The position numbers and the translations under genes were made by a program. 64,000 nucleotides of DNA. Source: Diogma glabrata. Its lineage: Eukaryota; Arthropoda; Insecta; Diptera; Cylindrotomidae. The notes beneath the pieces are model-generated. The model was not told where the DNA came from. It saw only the letters and a program-made list of their open reading frames with translations, and did no database searches. Location: assembly GCA_963693315.1 (NCBI GenBank), contig CAVNZG010000974.1:124001-188000 (forward strand), read 5' to 3'. Position 1 is the first letter of the stretch, and each line of letters begins with the position of its first letter. Below are positions 23,723 through 33,581 of this stretch, piece by piece.

Positions 23723-25483
23723 ATGTCAAGTCACATTGGCGTGGACCATCCGTTCTATGGTTTGGAACCCACCGAGCTGCAAGTCGAATGTTTGGTTCGG
23801 GGTGTGGATTTTAGAGGGGTCAATTGGGCAGAGGAGCTGCGAAACCACGTAAATCATGGTGCAGTTCCAGTAATGGTATCTCATGCGAGAGACTTGGTAG
23901 CTGAGTCTCAAACGGTGGTGCAGGCAGCACAAGTTGTTTTAGATCAGGTACGTCGACTTCAACCACCGGTTAATCAGATCTTCTTAGATGGTTTGGCGAA
24001 TCGAGTGTTGCATTATACAGGTAGGATGAATAGGTTGGGTCCTCGCAATGACTTGCAAGAAGCCCGTACCTACGCTATCTCGCAATTGTCACGCGCTTGG
24101 GATATAATAGGATCACTGTCAACACGTCCAATTATACAAAATAAACCAGGAGTATCATCTGCTCCATCTGCTTCACCTGCTTTTCGACCAGGTGAGAGAT
24201 CCACACCGATCCCAGTACAGCCAATAACTGAGACAATAAATAGTCTGAATCGTACAGACCATCAACAACAGAGACGGTCGGATCAATTACCACCGGCATA
24301 TTTTCAGCAATCAGGTTTGAGAGCAGAGGACCTTGCAATACCACTATTGGGTCCATCTTTCCAAGCTGAACACATACACAACAATCCAGCATTGGTACAA
24401 CAACAATCATTAAATTATCCACAAGCTCCACTAACAGCACCACCACCATACAACCAACCTCCTCAGGTATGGCGTGACGCGGCTCCAGCGTTAGCACCAG
24501 TGGAGTACCGAGAGGTTCGTGGGAACAATTTGAGTCGTTATGACTCAAATTGGGTTCCAACCTTCACAGGAGATGGTCACTCTCCTGATGTTCATGAGTT
24601 CGTTCACAGAGTTGAGGCGGCTGCCAGGAGGGACCGCGTGAATTGGGACGACCTTAGGTCTATCGTTCCACGGTATCTCAAGGGGGCTGCCGACAGATAC
24701 TATTTGAACTTAACTCATGAATATGAGGTGGTGACCTATCCAGTGCTAAGGGAGGGACTCCTACAAACCTTCGGTACGCTCACTGATGATAAGGCGATCT
24801 TGCGCGTTCTTCTGAACCGCAAACAAAAGTCAAAGGAGAGCGTATACGAATATCTAGTGGAGATTGGTTCGTTAAACCGTCGCTTAGCAAGTCCATTTGC
24901 TGACCGTGAAATGCTAGAGATTGCTCGGGAGGGATTGAGTGTGGAGCTCAAAAATGCTACACTTGCAGCAACAATACATTCTATTGATGAACTTCGGACT
25001 CTATGTCAGAAGTTTGAACGTTTGTGGTCCACACCAGTTCCAACCAGAACATCAAATTTAAGAATTAGCGAGGTACAACAAATGGATGATTATGAGGTGG
25101 ATGCTGAACCAGAACAACATGGATATATTGATGCGGTGGATTCAACACAGAGACGGATATTGCAGCGACCTAGCATAACATTTGACAACAGTCAACCTGG
25201 TCCATCAATGTCTAGACAACCAATAGTGTGCTTCAGATGTGGAGTAAATGGTCATCGAGCTCCTGATTGCTCTAAGAATCGGATAAAATTGCACTGCTGG
25301 AAATGTAACAAACCGGACGTTATTTACGCAAATTGTTCATATTGTCACCCGTCGGTAAACTACCGTCCGAGAGTACATGCTTCGGGGATGGTACCCTCGG
25401 TTCAACATCCAATGAGCCCGAAGAAAACGACGAGAGATGTAGCAACGCAGGACGATCGATCACCACTCAGGAAACCAGAATAA
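23723..25483 (+). CDS. Element C gag, intact
   Basis: 586 residues from the ATG at 23723 (MSSHIGVDHPFYG). The first third is helical, then a Pro/Gln-rich linker (about 150-255), a capsid-like region (about 265-440), and near 505-535 a CCHC knuckle CFRCGVNGHRAPDC followed by a second Cys cluster CWKC..CSYC whose His is replaced. Gag forms particles and packages RNA through the knuckles. The reading frame overlaps pol by 175 nt, so Pol is made by -1 frameshifting; I could not find a canonical slippery heptamer in the overlap. Confidence 0.9.
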   Translation: MSSHIGVDHPFYGLEPTELQVECLVRGVDFRGVNWAEELRNHVNHGAVPVMVSHARDLVAESQTVVQAAQVVLDQVRRLQPPVNQIFLDGLANRVLHYTGRMNRLGPRNDLQEARTYAISQLSRAWDIIGSLSTRPIIQNKPGVSSAPSASPAFRPGERSTPIPVQPITETINSLNRTDHQQQRRSDQLPPAYFQQSGLRAEDLAIPLLGPSFQAEHIHNNPALVQQQSLNYPQAPLTAPPPYNQPPQVWRDAAPALAPVEYREVRGNNLSRYDSNWVPTFTGDGHSPDVHEFVHRVEAAARRDRVNWDDLRSIVPRYLKGAADRYYLNLTHEYEVVTYPVLREGLLQTFGTLTDDKAILRVLLNRKQKSKESVYEYLVEIGSLNRRLASPFADREMLEIAREGLSVELKNATLAATIHSIDELRTLCQKFERLWSTPVPTRTSNLRISEVQQMDDYEVDAEPEQHGYIDAVDSTQRRILQRPSITFDNSQPGPSMSRQPIVCFRCGVNGHRAPDCSKNRIKLHCWKCNKPDVIYANCSYCHPSVNYRPRVHASGMVPSVQHPMSPKKTTRDVATQDDRSPLRKPE

Positions 25484-28400
25484 AATCACCCAGTACATTT
25501 AATTTCCCATCATTACATCGAACATATTTTAGACGTCTTGAACGTAACATTAGATATTGGAGGATGAGGAAATTATTTCGTAAAGCTTGTATTTCATCTA
25601 TTCTTTCAGAAACAAAGGATCCTCGGCCGCGATTGACAATCAAGATTTTGGACAAACATATTTCAGGTCTATTGGATAGTGGAGCGTCAATCACAATACT
25701 TGGAAGAAATTCCTTGGATTTATTGGAATCATCAGGTACAACTTACCGTAAGTACACTTCGTGTATTCGTACGGCAGATGGTACTGCAAATAAAATTTTG
25801 GGTTACATCGAAATTCCAATAACTGTGAATGGCTCCACTAAACCAATGCGGTTCCATATAGTCCCTGGATTACGAGAAGAGCTCTACCTGGGCATAGATT
25901 TCTGGGAGAAATTCGGTATTGTTCCTTCTTTTGTTAGTGAACTGACTCGCACAGAGCTACAAAATTTTAATACACATAACCTCACCACTGACCAGCAACA
26001 TGAACTGGATATGATCAAGGATTCTTTCCCGTCATTTGAAGTGTCTGGGCTCGGAAAGACTTCTTTGGTTGAACATGTCATCGATGTTGGTGATAGTGCA
26101 CCTGTTAAACAGAGGCACTATCCCACATCGCCGGCTGTTCAACTAAAGGTTTATGCCGAACTCGACCGAATGCTTCAAATGGGCGTGATCGAAGAGAGTA
26201 ACAGTTCTTGGTGCTCGCCAGTGGTCTTGGTACAAAAAGAATCTGGTAAAAACAGATTATGTATTGATAGCCGTCGTGTCAATTCACTAACTAAAAAGGA
26301 CGCTTACCCACTTCCCTTGATTGATGGCTTACTAGGTCGTCTAAATAGCACAAAGTACATTTCCAGTATTGATCTCAAAGATGCTTTCTGGCAGATTCCT
26401 CTGGCAGAAGCATCTAGAGACAAGACAGCCTTCACAGTGCCTGGTCGTCCATTGTATCAATTCCGGGTTATGCCCTTTGGATTGTGCAATGCTCCCCAGA
26501 CAATGTGTCGGCTAATGCACAAAGTGATACCACATCAATATCACGAAAATGTCTTTGTTTATTTAGATGATCTATTGGTAGTCTCTTCCACGTTCCAGGA
26601 ACATATGGAATTGCTGTCCAAAGTCTCTTCATTGTTAAGAGCGGCTGGGTTAACAATAAACCTCAAGAAAAGTAAATTTGTTCTGAGAGAGGTGAAATAC
26701 TTGGGATTTTTGGTTGGGGAAGATGGTCTTCGAACAGACCCTGACAAGGTAAGAGCTGTAGCAGAGTACCCAGCTCCATCTACAGTAAAACAAATACGAC
26801 GTTTACTAGGAATGGCTGGTTGGTACCAACGTTTCATACCAAATTATGCAAGCGTGGTATCACCAATTACAGATTTATTGAAGAAGAGTTCGGGGAAACT
26901 GAAATGGACATTGGAAGCGCAAGCTGCTTTCGAAAATTTAAAACGATTGCTGACTACAGCACCGGTATTAATTAACCCTGACTATAATAAAGAGTTTTTT
27001 ATTAGATGCGATGCGAGTCTGACAGGATAGGTAGTGTGTTGTATCAGGTTGATGCTGACGGACAAGAGTGTCCGATAGCCTTCATGTCGAAGAAATTAAA
27101 TAGAGCTCAAAGGAATTATTCAGTCTCTGAGCTCGAATGTCTTGCGGCAATTCTGAGTGTGAAGAAATTCAGGGGCTATGTTGAAGGTCACCGATTTACT
27201 ATTGTGACTGATCACTCAAGTCTGAAGTGGCTTATGTCACAGAAAGACTTGAGTGGTCGTCTGGCTAGGTGGAGCCTAAAACTCCAACATATGGATTTTA
27301 CCATTGTCCACCAAAAAGGTACCCAAAATATAGTCCCTGATGCTCTATCTCGTCTTTATGACGATACACACGAGGAATTGACGGAAGCATTAACACATCA
27401 CATTAACGACATCAAAATCGACAATGAAGGTTATCGGCACAAGGAATATACGGATATGATAGCTAAAGTTCAATCATCTCCTAAGGACTTTCCATCTGTT
27501 AAAGTCGTGGATGATAAGCTATACATACGTATTGAGCCAAGATCTGATGCAATACCCAACGATGTTCCTGTGTGGAAACTCTGGGTACCAAAACCGATGA
27601 CTTCAAACATGATTCAGAAACATCATGATGATAGTACTGCTGCTCATGGAGGTGTTAAAAAGGCTTTAGAATTACTTCGACGTCTTTATTATTGGCCGGG
27701 CATGGCGTCACAGGTACACAACTATGTTGTGTCCTGCGACACATGTAAACAAACAAAAGCCACGAATCAGATATTGCGTCCTCCGATGCAATATCAATTC
27801 GAAACAGCACGTCCATGGCAGAGAGTCTATATAGATTTTTTGGGACCGTACCCTCGTTCTACACTTGGGAATACGGTATTACTAATAGTTCTGGATCATG
27901 CTACGAAGTTTGTACTACTGAAACCACTTAGAAACGCAACTTCACCGAAGGTGAATGCTTTTCTGAGGAACGAAGTGTTTCTTACATATGGGGTACCAGA
28001 GTTTCTACACAGTGACAATGGCAAACAGTTCACTAGTAGGAACTTTCAAAGTCTTTTGTCAGATTTCGGCATTAAACACATTAGGACCGGTGTCTATAGT
28101 CCTCAAAGCAACGCGTCAGAGCGGGTCAATAGGTCAGTCCTGGCAGCAATTCGAGCGTTCATAAAAGGTCAACATACCAAGTGGGATTCACAAATTGGTG
28201 AAATCGCATATGCACTGCGGGCTGCAGTACATTCTGCTACCAAGTACTCACCGTACTATTTATTATTTGGTCAACATCCAATATCGGATGGGAATACTTA
28301 CCATTTGTTGAGATCACTACACAAGCTTGGTGAAGATGCTGGTGAGGAATTAAAACGCTCTGATCATTTGACTCTGCTTAGGAACCGGGTTCAGGAAAAT

Positions 28401-28599
28401 TTAAAAGCAGCTTTTAAAAAATCGCAACATCAGTACAACCTGCGATCTAAACTACGGACTTTTCAACCACAACAACGTGTGTTTGTACGGCAACATCATT
28501 TGAGTGACGCTACAAAAAAATTCTCGGCAAAATTGGCTCCAAAGTTCTTACCTGCAATGATTAAGACTAAGATTGGAAATGTACTCTACGAGTGCACAG
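25309..28599 (+). pseudogene. Element C pol: protease, RT, RNase H, integrase (frameshift; tail displaced to 33,204-33,256)
   Basis: The -1 frame opens at 25309. Seen in order: a protease with DSGAS at 25675; reverse transcriptase with YLDD at about 26,559; the start of RNase H (RCDAS), where a one-base shift near 27,015 moves the reading to another frame; RNase H TDHSS; the integrase HHCC finger (about 27,620-27,760); and the core acidic residues in YIDFLGP, LHSDNG and NASERV. The last codons are separated by element B, which entered after 28,599; the frame resumes exactly at 33,204. Complete otherwise. A stop at 28,602 is inside the LTR of B, not native to C. Confidence 0.92.
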
Positions 28600-29423
28600 T
28601 GTAGGGAGCACCTACATCATCCCATATTACCTCATATAGATTAATATTAAGATTAAAGATGATTTCTCAAATCTGTAAATCATACATATCTACAAAACAA
28701 GAACATACATTTCATTCAGTCCATTTAGCTATACTATTCATGAAGAAATTTAAAAGTTATTATTTTTCAATTTGTGTCATGAACTAAAATGATTAAATGT
28801 GTTATTGCAATAAATTGTTTAAAAATTTCAAGTTTAAACAATTTTGTTTCAATAACATTGAAAACATTTTTTATTTTTATAAACACATAATTTGTGAAAA
28901 TTGCATTATTTCCTAACGAAATATAAATATCGGAAATAATGTAAAAACAAATTATGAACTGAATTTATTGTTATGTTTCAAAACATTTTTGTAAAATGTT
29001 TATTTTTTTTATTATGAAACATTTCATAAAAATGTTTTATAGATTTTGCATTTAGATGATTAATGGGATGTTTTGATATTTTAGGTAAGAAAATGGTAAG
29101 ATATATATATGGTAAAATATAGTTTAGGAGGATAGTATAAGATTACATTTTAGAGTAGGACTAAAGTAGAAAAGTTAGTTTTACTTCTTATAGAATGTAA
29201 TATCATTTATTTTAAATAAAAGTCAGAAATAATAAAATTAAATAAGAAGACATAAATGGATATTGTTTCAATTTGGAATCATCATCGACATATTATTTTG
29301 TGGGAGAGAAGTTAATAAGTAAAGATCAAAAGGCCTTTTCGTCTACGATCAGGAATGACCCTCACTTGGTCATCCGCTGTACTTATTGACTTCAAAACTC
29401 AATATTAACCCACAACCAGTTTA
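28600..29423 (+). repeat. Element B 5' LTR
   Basis: 824 bp, starts TGTAGGGAGC and ends CCAGTTTA; like element A it lacks the usual CA end. Its last 230 bases match the truncated 3' LTR. Confidence 0.88.
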
Positions 29424-29779
29424 TGGCGACCTACATGGGCGAACGTGAAGGGAATCAACAGAAAAGCGGTCAGAAGGAGACATTAGAAGAATTACTAAGA
29501 GATCCCAGAGCCGGGCCTAGGCCTTTAACGATAGAAGAGTACTGGAAGAGGCAACACAAACGCAAAGAGCCAGTGGCGGTAGCGGTTACTGAAATAAAAC
29601 GGATACGCAGGGGTGTGGAAGCAGATCTGAGAAGATCTATAGCAGAGGCGTACAGGATTCTACACATGAGTAAAGGGGCTGATAGAGCTGTATGGATAAA
29701 GAAGTTACAGGAATTGAAAAAACAAAAGAAGGATTTCAAGAAAGCAAAAAAAGATGCAAAGAAAGTTTCGAGAAGTTAA
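29423..29779 (+). CDS. Small basic ORF whose ATG overlaps the LTR/PBS junction
   Basis: 118 residues. The start codon is the last base of the LTR plus TG of the primer-binding site. A TGA 36 bases upstream in frame excludes an earlier start, so here the junction ATG must be used. The protein begins MATYMGEREG, has a Pro/Arg-rich middle, and a Lys-rich helical C-terminus. Element A has the partner ORF (MATYTK) at 1532. I do not recognise a domain; the charge suggests binding to RNA or another acidic partner. Confidence 0.6.
   Translation: MATYMGEREGNQQKSGQKETLEELLRDPRAGPRPLTIEEYWKRQHKRKEPVAVAVTEIKRIRRGVEADLRRSIAEAYRILHMSKGADRAVWIKKLQELKKQKKDFKKAKKDAKKVSRS
29424..29440 (+). promoter_or_regulatory. 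Element B primer-binding site
   Basis: TGGCGACCTA directly follows the LTR, the same ten bases as in element A. Confidence 0.8.
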
Positions 29780-29903
29780 AGAAGATGAAGAAGTAGTAAT
29801 ATGGGAGAGGAGTCGCGTCACAAAGGAGCAAACTGAAGATGACTGCAGTATGATCTGTAGTTTTATGTTAATATTTAAGATAATAAAAAATTTTTACAAT
29901 TAA
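29754..29903 (+). CDS. 49-residue microprotein with hydrophobic C-terminus
   Basis: It starts at ATG 29754, overlapping the end of the previous ORF by 26 nt. The sequence is charged at first (MQRKFREVKEDEE) and ends with a Cys-containing hydrophobic stretch CSMICSFMLIFKII followed by KNFYN. It stands where element A has its 74-residue membrane protein. A second ATG in another frame at about 29,801 begins MGEESRHK, like a myristoylation start, but stops after 11 codons; a frameshift between the two could have split a once longer protein. Weak but suggestive. Confidence 0.4.
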   Translation: MQRKFREVKEDEEVVIWERSRVTKEQTEDDCSMICSFMLIFKIIKNFYN

Positions 29904-30111
29904 ATAATATTTTAAGAATTGTAGTTAAGAAATTTTGTAACCATTTTTTTTTGAGAATAGAAAATATTAATGAAAACTTTTAGTTATAGGTAAATTAGGG
30001 AATGTATAATTTTGTAGCCATTAAAAATATTTTTGAAATATATATGTAGGAATGAAAATTATCTTTAGCTTTGATAAATTATGAGAATTTTTTTTTGTGT
30101 GAAAGTATTTG

Positions 30112-31236
30112 ATGGAATCACTAACCGGTGCTGAGAGCGTTATTATACAGATATCAGGGATTGAGTCAGCTTTAAGTGAAAGAAAGCTTTATACACACGA
30201 GGAAATATTGAATTTTTCTGCAAAACTCAAAAAATTACAGGAAAGATTCAGAGATTTGGGTAGGACATTGATTCTTGAATTATCTAACCAAGAATTTGAA
30301 AGATTAAAAAAACGGTTCACTACAGCTTATAAGACTGTTAAACAGTTAATCAACGAATATTCTTACGAGCTTTTAGACAAATCAATTAGTGAAGAAAAAG
30401 ATAACATGTCTCTTTTCGATATTAGTTCAACGTATAAACTGATTCCTCAGTTTGAAGGGGTTAGTACAGGTTTGGAAAATTTTTTAAATCTAATAAGATT
30501 TATTCACGATACTCTGAAAGATGCCACTGAAAAAGCGAAGTTAATTGATTTCATTTTCCAGACAAAACTGTCGGAAAAGGCAAGAATTTCATTGAGTTCC
30601 AGTAAGAAACCGAGTACATTAGAGGAATTTGTTGAATTATTTAGAGGAACTTTTAAGAACCGTGAGTCACCAGCAAAAATTCATGCTGAATTAGCAAATG
30701 CTAGACAAGCTAATCTGTCCGCAGACCAATATGGTCAAAAGATTGAAACTCTGATTTCTAAGTTAAACTCGATTCAGATATTGGAAAAAGGGGAAGCGAA
30801 TAGGGATTTGATCGCAGATTTAAATAACCAAATAGGTTTAAATATTTTTAAAACTGGTCTTAACGAGCCGATTAAGGCTACGGTAAATGCATCTCGTCCA
30901 AAGAGTTTAAAAGATGCGATAGAATTAGCTCGAGAGGTGGATAGTCAAAACAGAGCTCAAGTATTAAATTATGGGACAAGAGTCCAGGGGCAGAATTTTA
31001 GAAATAACAGAGGATTCCATCAAAGCTTAAATAATAATAGAAATAGGAATTTTAATAACAGATATAATGGTTACAGTAATAGAAATAATAATAATAATAA
31101 TTACCGTAGAAATTATAATAATGGATATAGGAATAGAAATAATAATGTGAACGGTAATAGTTTTAGAAGAATAAATGTTATGAGCTCGGGAAACGACGAG
31201 CGAGTCTCCGAAGGGGTGGATTCGAGAGACTTATAG
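30112..31236 (+). CDS. Element B gag, intact
   Basis: 374 residues from the ATG at 30112 (MESLTGAES), the same start context as element A. Helical capsid region, no zinc knuckle, and a C-terminal Asn/Arg-rich tail (from about residue 290). It is homologous along its length to element A gag, for instance FKTGLNEPIK in both. A slippery site lies 14 codons before the stop. It is the only complete open frame of the particle genes in element B. Confidence 0.88.
   Translation: MESLTGAESVIIQISGIESALSERKLYTHEEILNFSAKLKKLQERFRDLGRTLILELSNQEFERLKKRFTTAYKTVKQLINEYSYELLDKSISEEKDNMSLFDISSTYKLIPQFEGVSTGLENFLNLIRFIHDTLKDATEKAKLIDFIFQTKLSEKARISLSSSKKPSTLEEFVELFRGTFKNRESPAKIHAELANARQANLSADQYGQKIETLISKLNSIQILEKGEANRDLIADLNNQIGLNIFKTGLNEPIKATVNASRPKSLKDAIELAREVDSQNRAQVLNYGTRVQGQNFRNNRGFHQSLNNNRNRNFNNRYNGYSNRNNNNNNYRRNYNNGYRNRNNNVNGNSFRRINVMSSGNDERVSEGVDSRDL
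31188..31194 (+). promoter_or_regulatory. Candidate -1 frameshift site GGGAAAC
   Basis: G GGA AAC is in the gag frame exactly as an X XXY YYZ slippery heptamer requires. Slipping back one base enters the frame that stays open up to the protease. The homologous site in element A (3743-3749) reads GGAAAAC, a weaker form. Confidence 0.6.
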
Positions 31237-32946
31237 AATCTAATAATGTAAATTGTAATGAAAGAAATGTTTGTAATTCTAATAAACCACTCAAAATATG
31301 TAAATTAGATAATAGTAAATCAAATTTTGTAATGGCAAGCACTAACATAACTAGAGGAAAAATAACGTTTTTGGAGCTGATATTTCGCTCATCAAGACAA
31401 ATGTGGTTACAGAGGATGTAAAAATAGATGAGAAACAGTGTAAAATAATTGGTGTGACAAAGGAAGAATCATACACGTTAGGTATGACAAAGGTATTGTT
31501 AGACTTTGACGATGAGAAGATAATGCAGGTATTTCATGTAGTAGATGAAGAATTTCCAATAGGTACAGATGGGATATTAGGGAGAGATTTTTTGCAGAAC
31601 AACCTGTGTAAAATTGATTATGAGACATTCACGCTATCAATCTATGTGAATGGTGCAGAAATTTTAATACCTATGAGAACGAGATTACCAGAGGGTAATA
31701 GATTCAAAATACCAGCACGTATGCAGATAGTGAGAGCGGTCAACTTAAACGTATCTGAGGACAGTGTGATACTTAATGAAGAGATATCAGAAGGTGTATT
31801 TGTTGCGAATTCATTGATATCATCGAGAGGAATTACGCATGTTAGGATAATAAACACATTGGATAAGGATGTGGTAGTAGAGAATTTTTCACCGAATGTA
31901 GCACCATTGAGTGACTATCATGTAATTAATACACTTACAATGAAGAATAATCGGACGAAAGAGGAGAGATACAGAAAATTATTGGAAGAGTTGAACATTG
32001 AAAATTTGGATAACGCAGCGAAAAACTCAATTTTAAAAATCTGTGAAGAATACGTAGATATATTTCATTTAACGGGGGATGTTTTAACAACGAATAATTT
32101 TTACAAGCAGACCATCTCGACGATAGACAAGAGTCCTGTCTACATAAAAAATTACAGATTACCACAATCTCAAGTTGAGGAGATTAACAAGCAAGTGGAT
32201 AAATTAATAGAAGATAAGGTAGTTGAAACTTCGATCAGTTCTTTCAACTCACCCTTACTTCTTGTACCGAAACATGGTGATGGTTTGGAGAAAAAGTTTC
32301 GTTTGGTGGTAGACTTCAGGCAGTTAAACAAGAAGATAATGGACGACAAATTTCCTTTGACTAGATTGGATGATATATTGGACAATCTAGGAAGAGCGAA
32401 ATACTTTTCAACATTGGATTTAACTAGTTCTTTTCATCAAATAGAATTAGAAAAGGAGTCGCGGCCATTAACAGCATTTTCTACTAATAAGGGGCATTAC
32501 CAGTTCAAAAGTTTGCCGTTTGGTTTGAAGATATCAACGAACAGTTTTCAAAGAATGTTGTCGATAGCACTAGCTGGTCTAGAGGCTGAAGCATTCTTGT
32601 ATGTAGATGACATCATTATTTTTGGATGCAGTATAAACCATCATAATGTGAATTTGATTAAGACATTCGAGAGGCTGAGAAAATATAACTTGAAATTAAA
32701 TCCAATGAAGTGTAATTTCTTGAAGACAGAAGTTACATACTTGGGACATCTAATCACTAATGAAGGAATAAAAACAGATCCACGGAAATTTGAAGCAGTT
32801 AGGAATTATCCAATACCGAAAAGTGCTGATGAGACGAAGCGATTCACAGCATTCTGTAATTATTATAGAAGATTTATTCCTAATTTCGCGGAAATCGCGA
32901 AACCGTTAAACAACTTAAGCAAGAAGGATGTGACATTTGATTGGAC
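31188..32946 (+). pseudogene. Element B pol, truncated within/after reverse transcriptase
   Basis: After the frameshift site the -1 frame is open to about 31,375. There, compared with element A, ten bases are missing: TTTTT joins GGAGCTGAT, so the catalytic Asp-Thr of the aspartic protease is lost and the frame changes. The reading then continues from about 31,376 through the rest of the protease (GTDGILGRDF) and the reverse transcriptase with YVDD (about 32,600) to FCNYYRRFIPNFAE and VTFDWT, where it runs into 3' LTR sequence. RNase H and integrase are absent. Confidence 0.9.
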
Positions 32947-33199
32947 TTATTTTAAACTTATTTTACTTAAACTTATTTTAAATAAAAGTCAGAAATAATA
33001 AAATTAAATAAGAAGACATAAATGGATATTGTTTCAATTTGGAATCATCATCGACATATTATTTTGTGGGAGAGAAGTTAATAAGTAAAGATCAAAAGGC
33101 CTTTTCGTCTACGATCAGGAATGACCCTCACTTGGTCATCCGTGGTCATCCGCTGTACTTATTGACTTCAAAACTCAATATTAACCCACAACCAGTTTA
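32947..33199 (+). repeat. Element B 3' LTR remnant with filler at the deletion joint
   Basis: From about 32,973 the sequence matches the last 230 bases of the 5' LTR, ending CCAGTTTA at 33,199. The joint 32,947-32,972 is made of imperfect copies of ACTTATTTTAAA, like templated repair filler. A 10-bp tandem copy of TGGTCATCCG is present here but not in the 5' LTR. Confidence 0.85.
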
Positions 33200-33203
33200 A
33201 CAG

Positions 33204-33256
33204 ATATGAGCGGTAAGAATCTTGGAGTCCATCATGCGAAGGACATCAGAGAATGA
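33204..33256 (+). pseudogene. Last codons of element C pol, detached by element B
   Basis: After one copy of ACAG the reading of element C pol continues in frame for 17 codons, including HHAKDIR, the usual ending of this group, and stops at TGA 33254-33256. This proves that C was there first and that B entered its pol gene. Confidence 0.9.
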
Positions 33257-33581
33257 TGTCTTTTCGTTAGGTAGGGTCGTTCCTCTGGCTAGTTGTCTTC
33301 GCTGTGGTTCACACCTCCCGTGTCATACTTACCGGTTGTATCGGGGTGTCCATGGTGCTGACGTTCGGATGGATGGTCGGTCTCAATGCTCAGTGAAGTT
33401 CTTAAGGACTTCATGAGTGTTGGAACCGGTCATCGGTCTTGACGCCAGTGACTGTGGGTATCTCGATCCCAGATACAATTTAATAAGTGGAAGTAGTTCG
33501 GTGGTTTTCTGTCATGGAGGGGATGGCGACGTTTTTGTGATTTCAAGAGTAAAAATCTTGGTTTTTACCTTGAATTCATGG
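33257..33581 (+). other. Element C 3' untranslated region
   Basis: GC-richer than its surroundings. GGAGGGGATGG near 33,517 may be the polypurine tract; no purine run touches the LTR. The two short ORFs here are not convincing. Confidence 0.5.

Larger units (their letters stand above)
28600..33199 (+). mobile_element. Element B: 412/mdg1-like LTR retrotransposon, internally deleted, nested in element C
   Basis: It is flanked by ACAG (28596-28599 and 33200-33203). It has a complete 5' LTR, a primer-binding site, two small ORFs, gag and the first half of pol; then a deletion joins the RT directly to the last ~227 bases of the 3' LTR. The gene order and proteins are those of element A. RNase H, integrase, the polypurine tract and most of the 3' LTR are gone. 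A further ~10-base loss removes the protease active site. Confidence 0.93.

Noticed and set aside
24132..24560. 142-codon minus-strand ORF inside gag of element C
   Set aside because: It mirrors the codon structure of an intact gag on the other strand.
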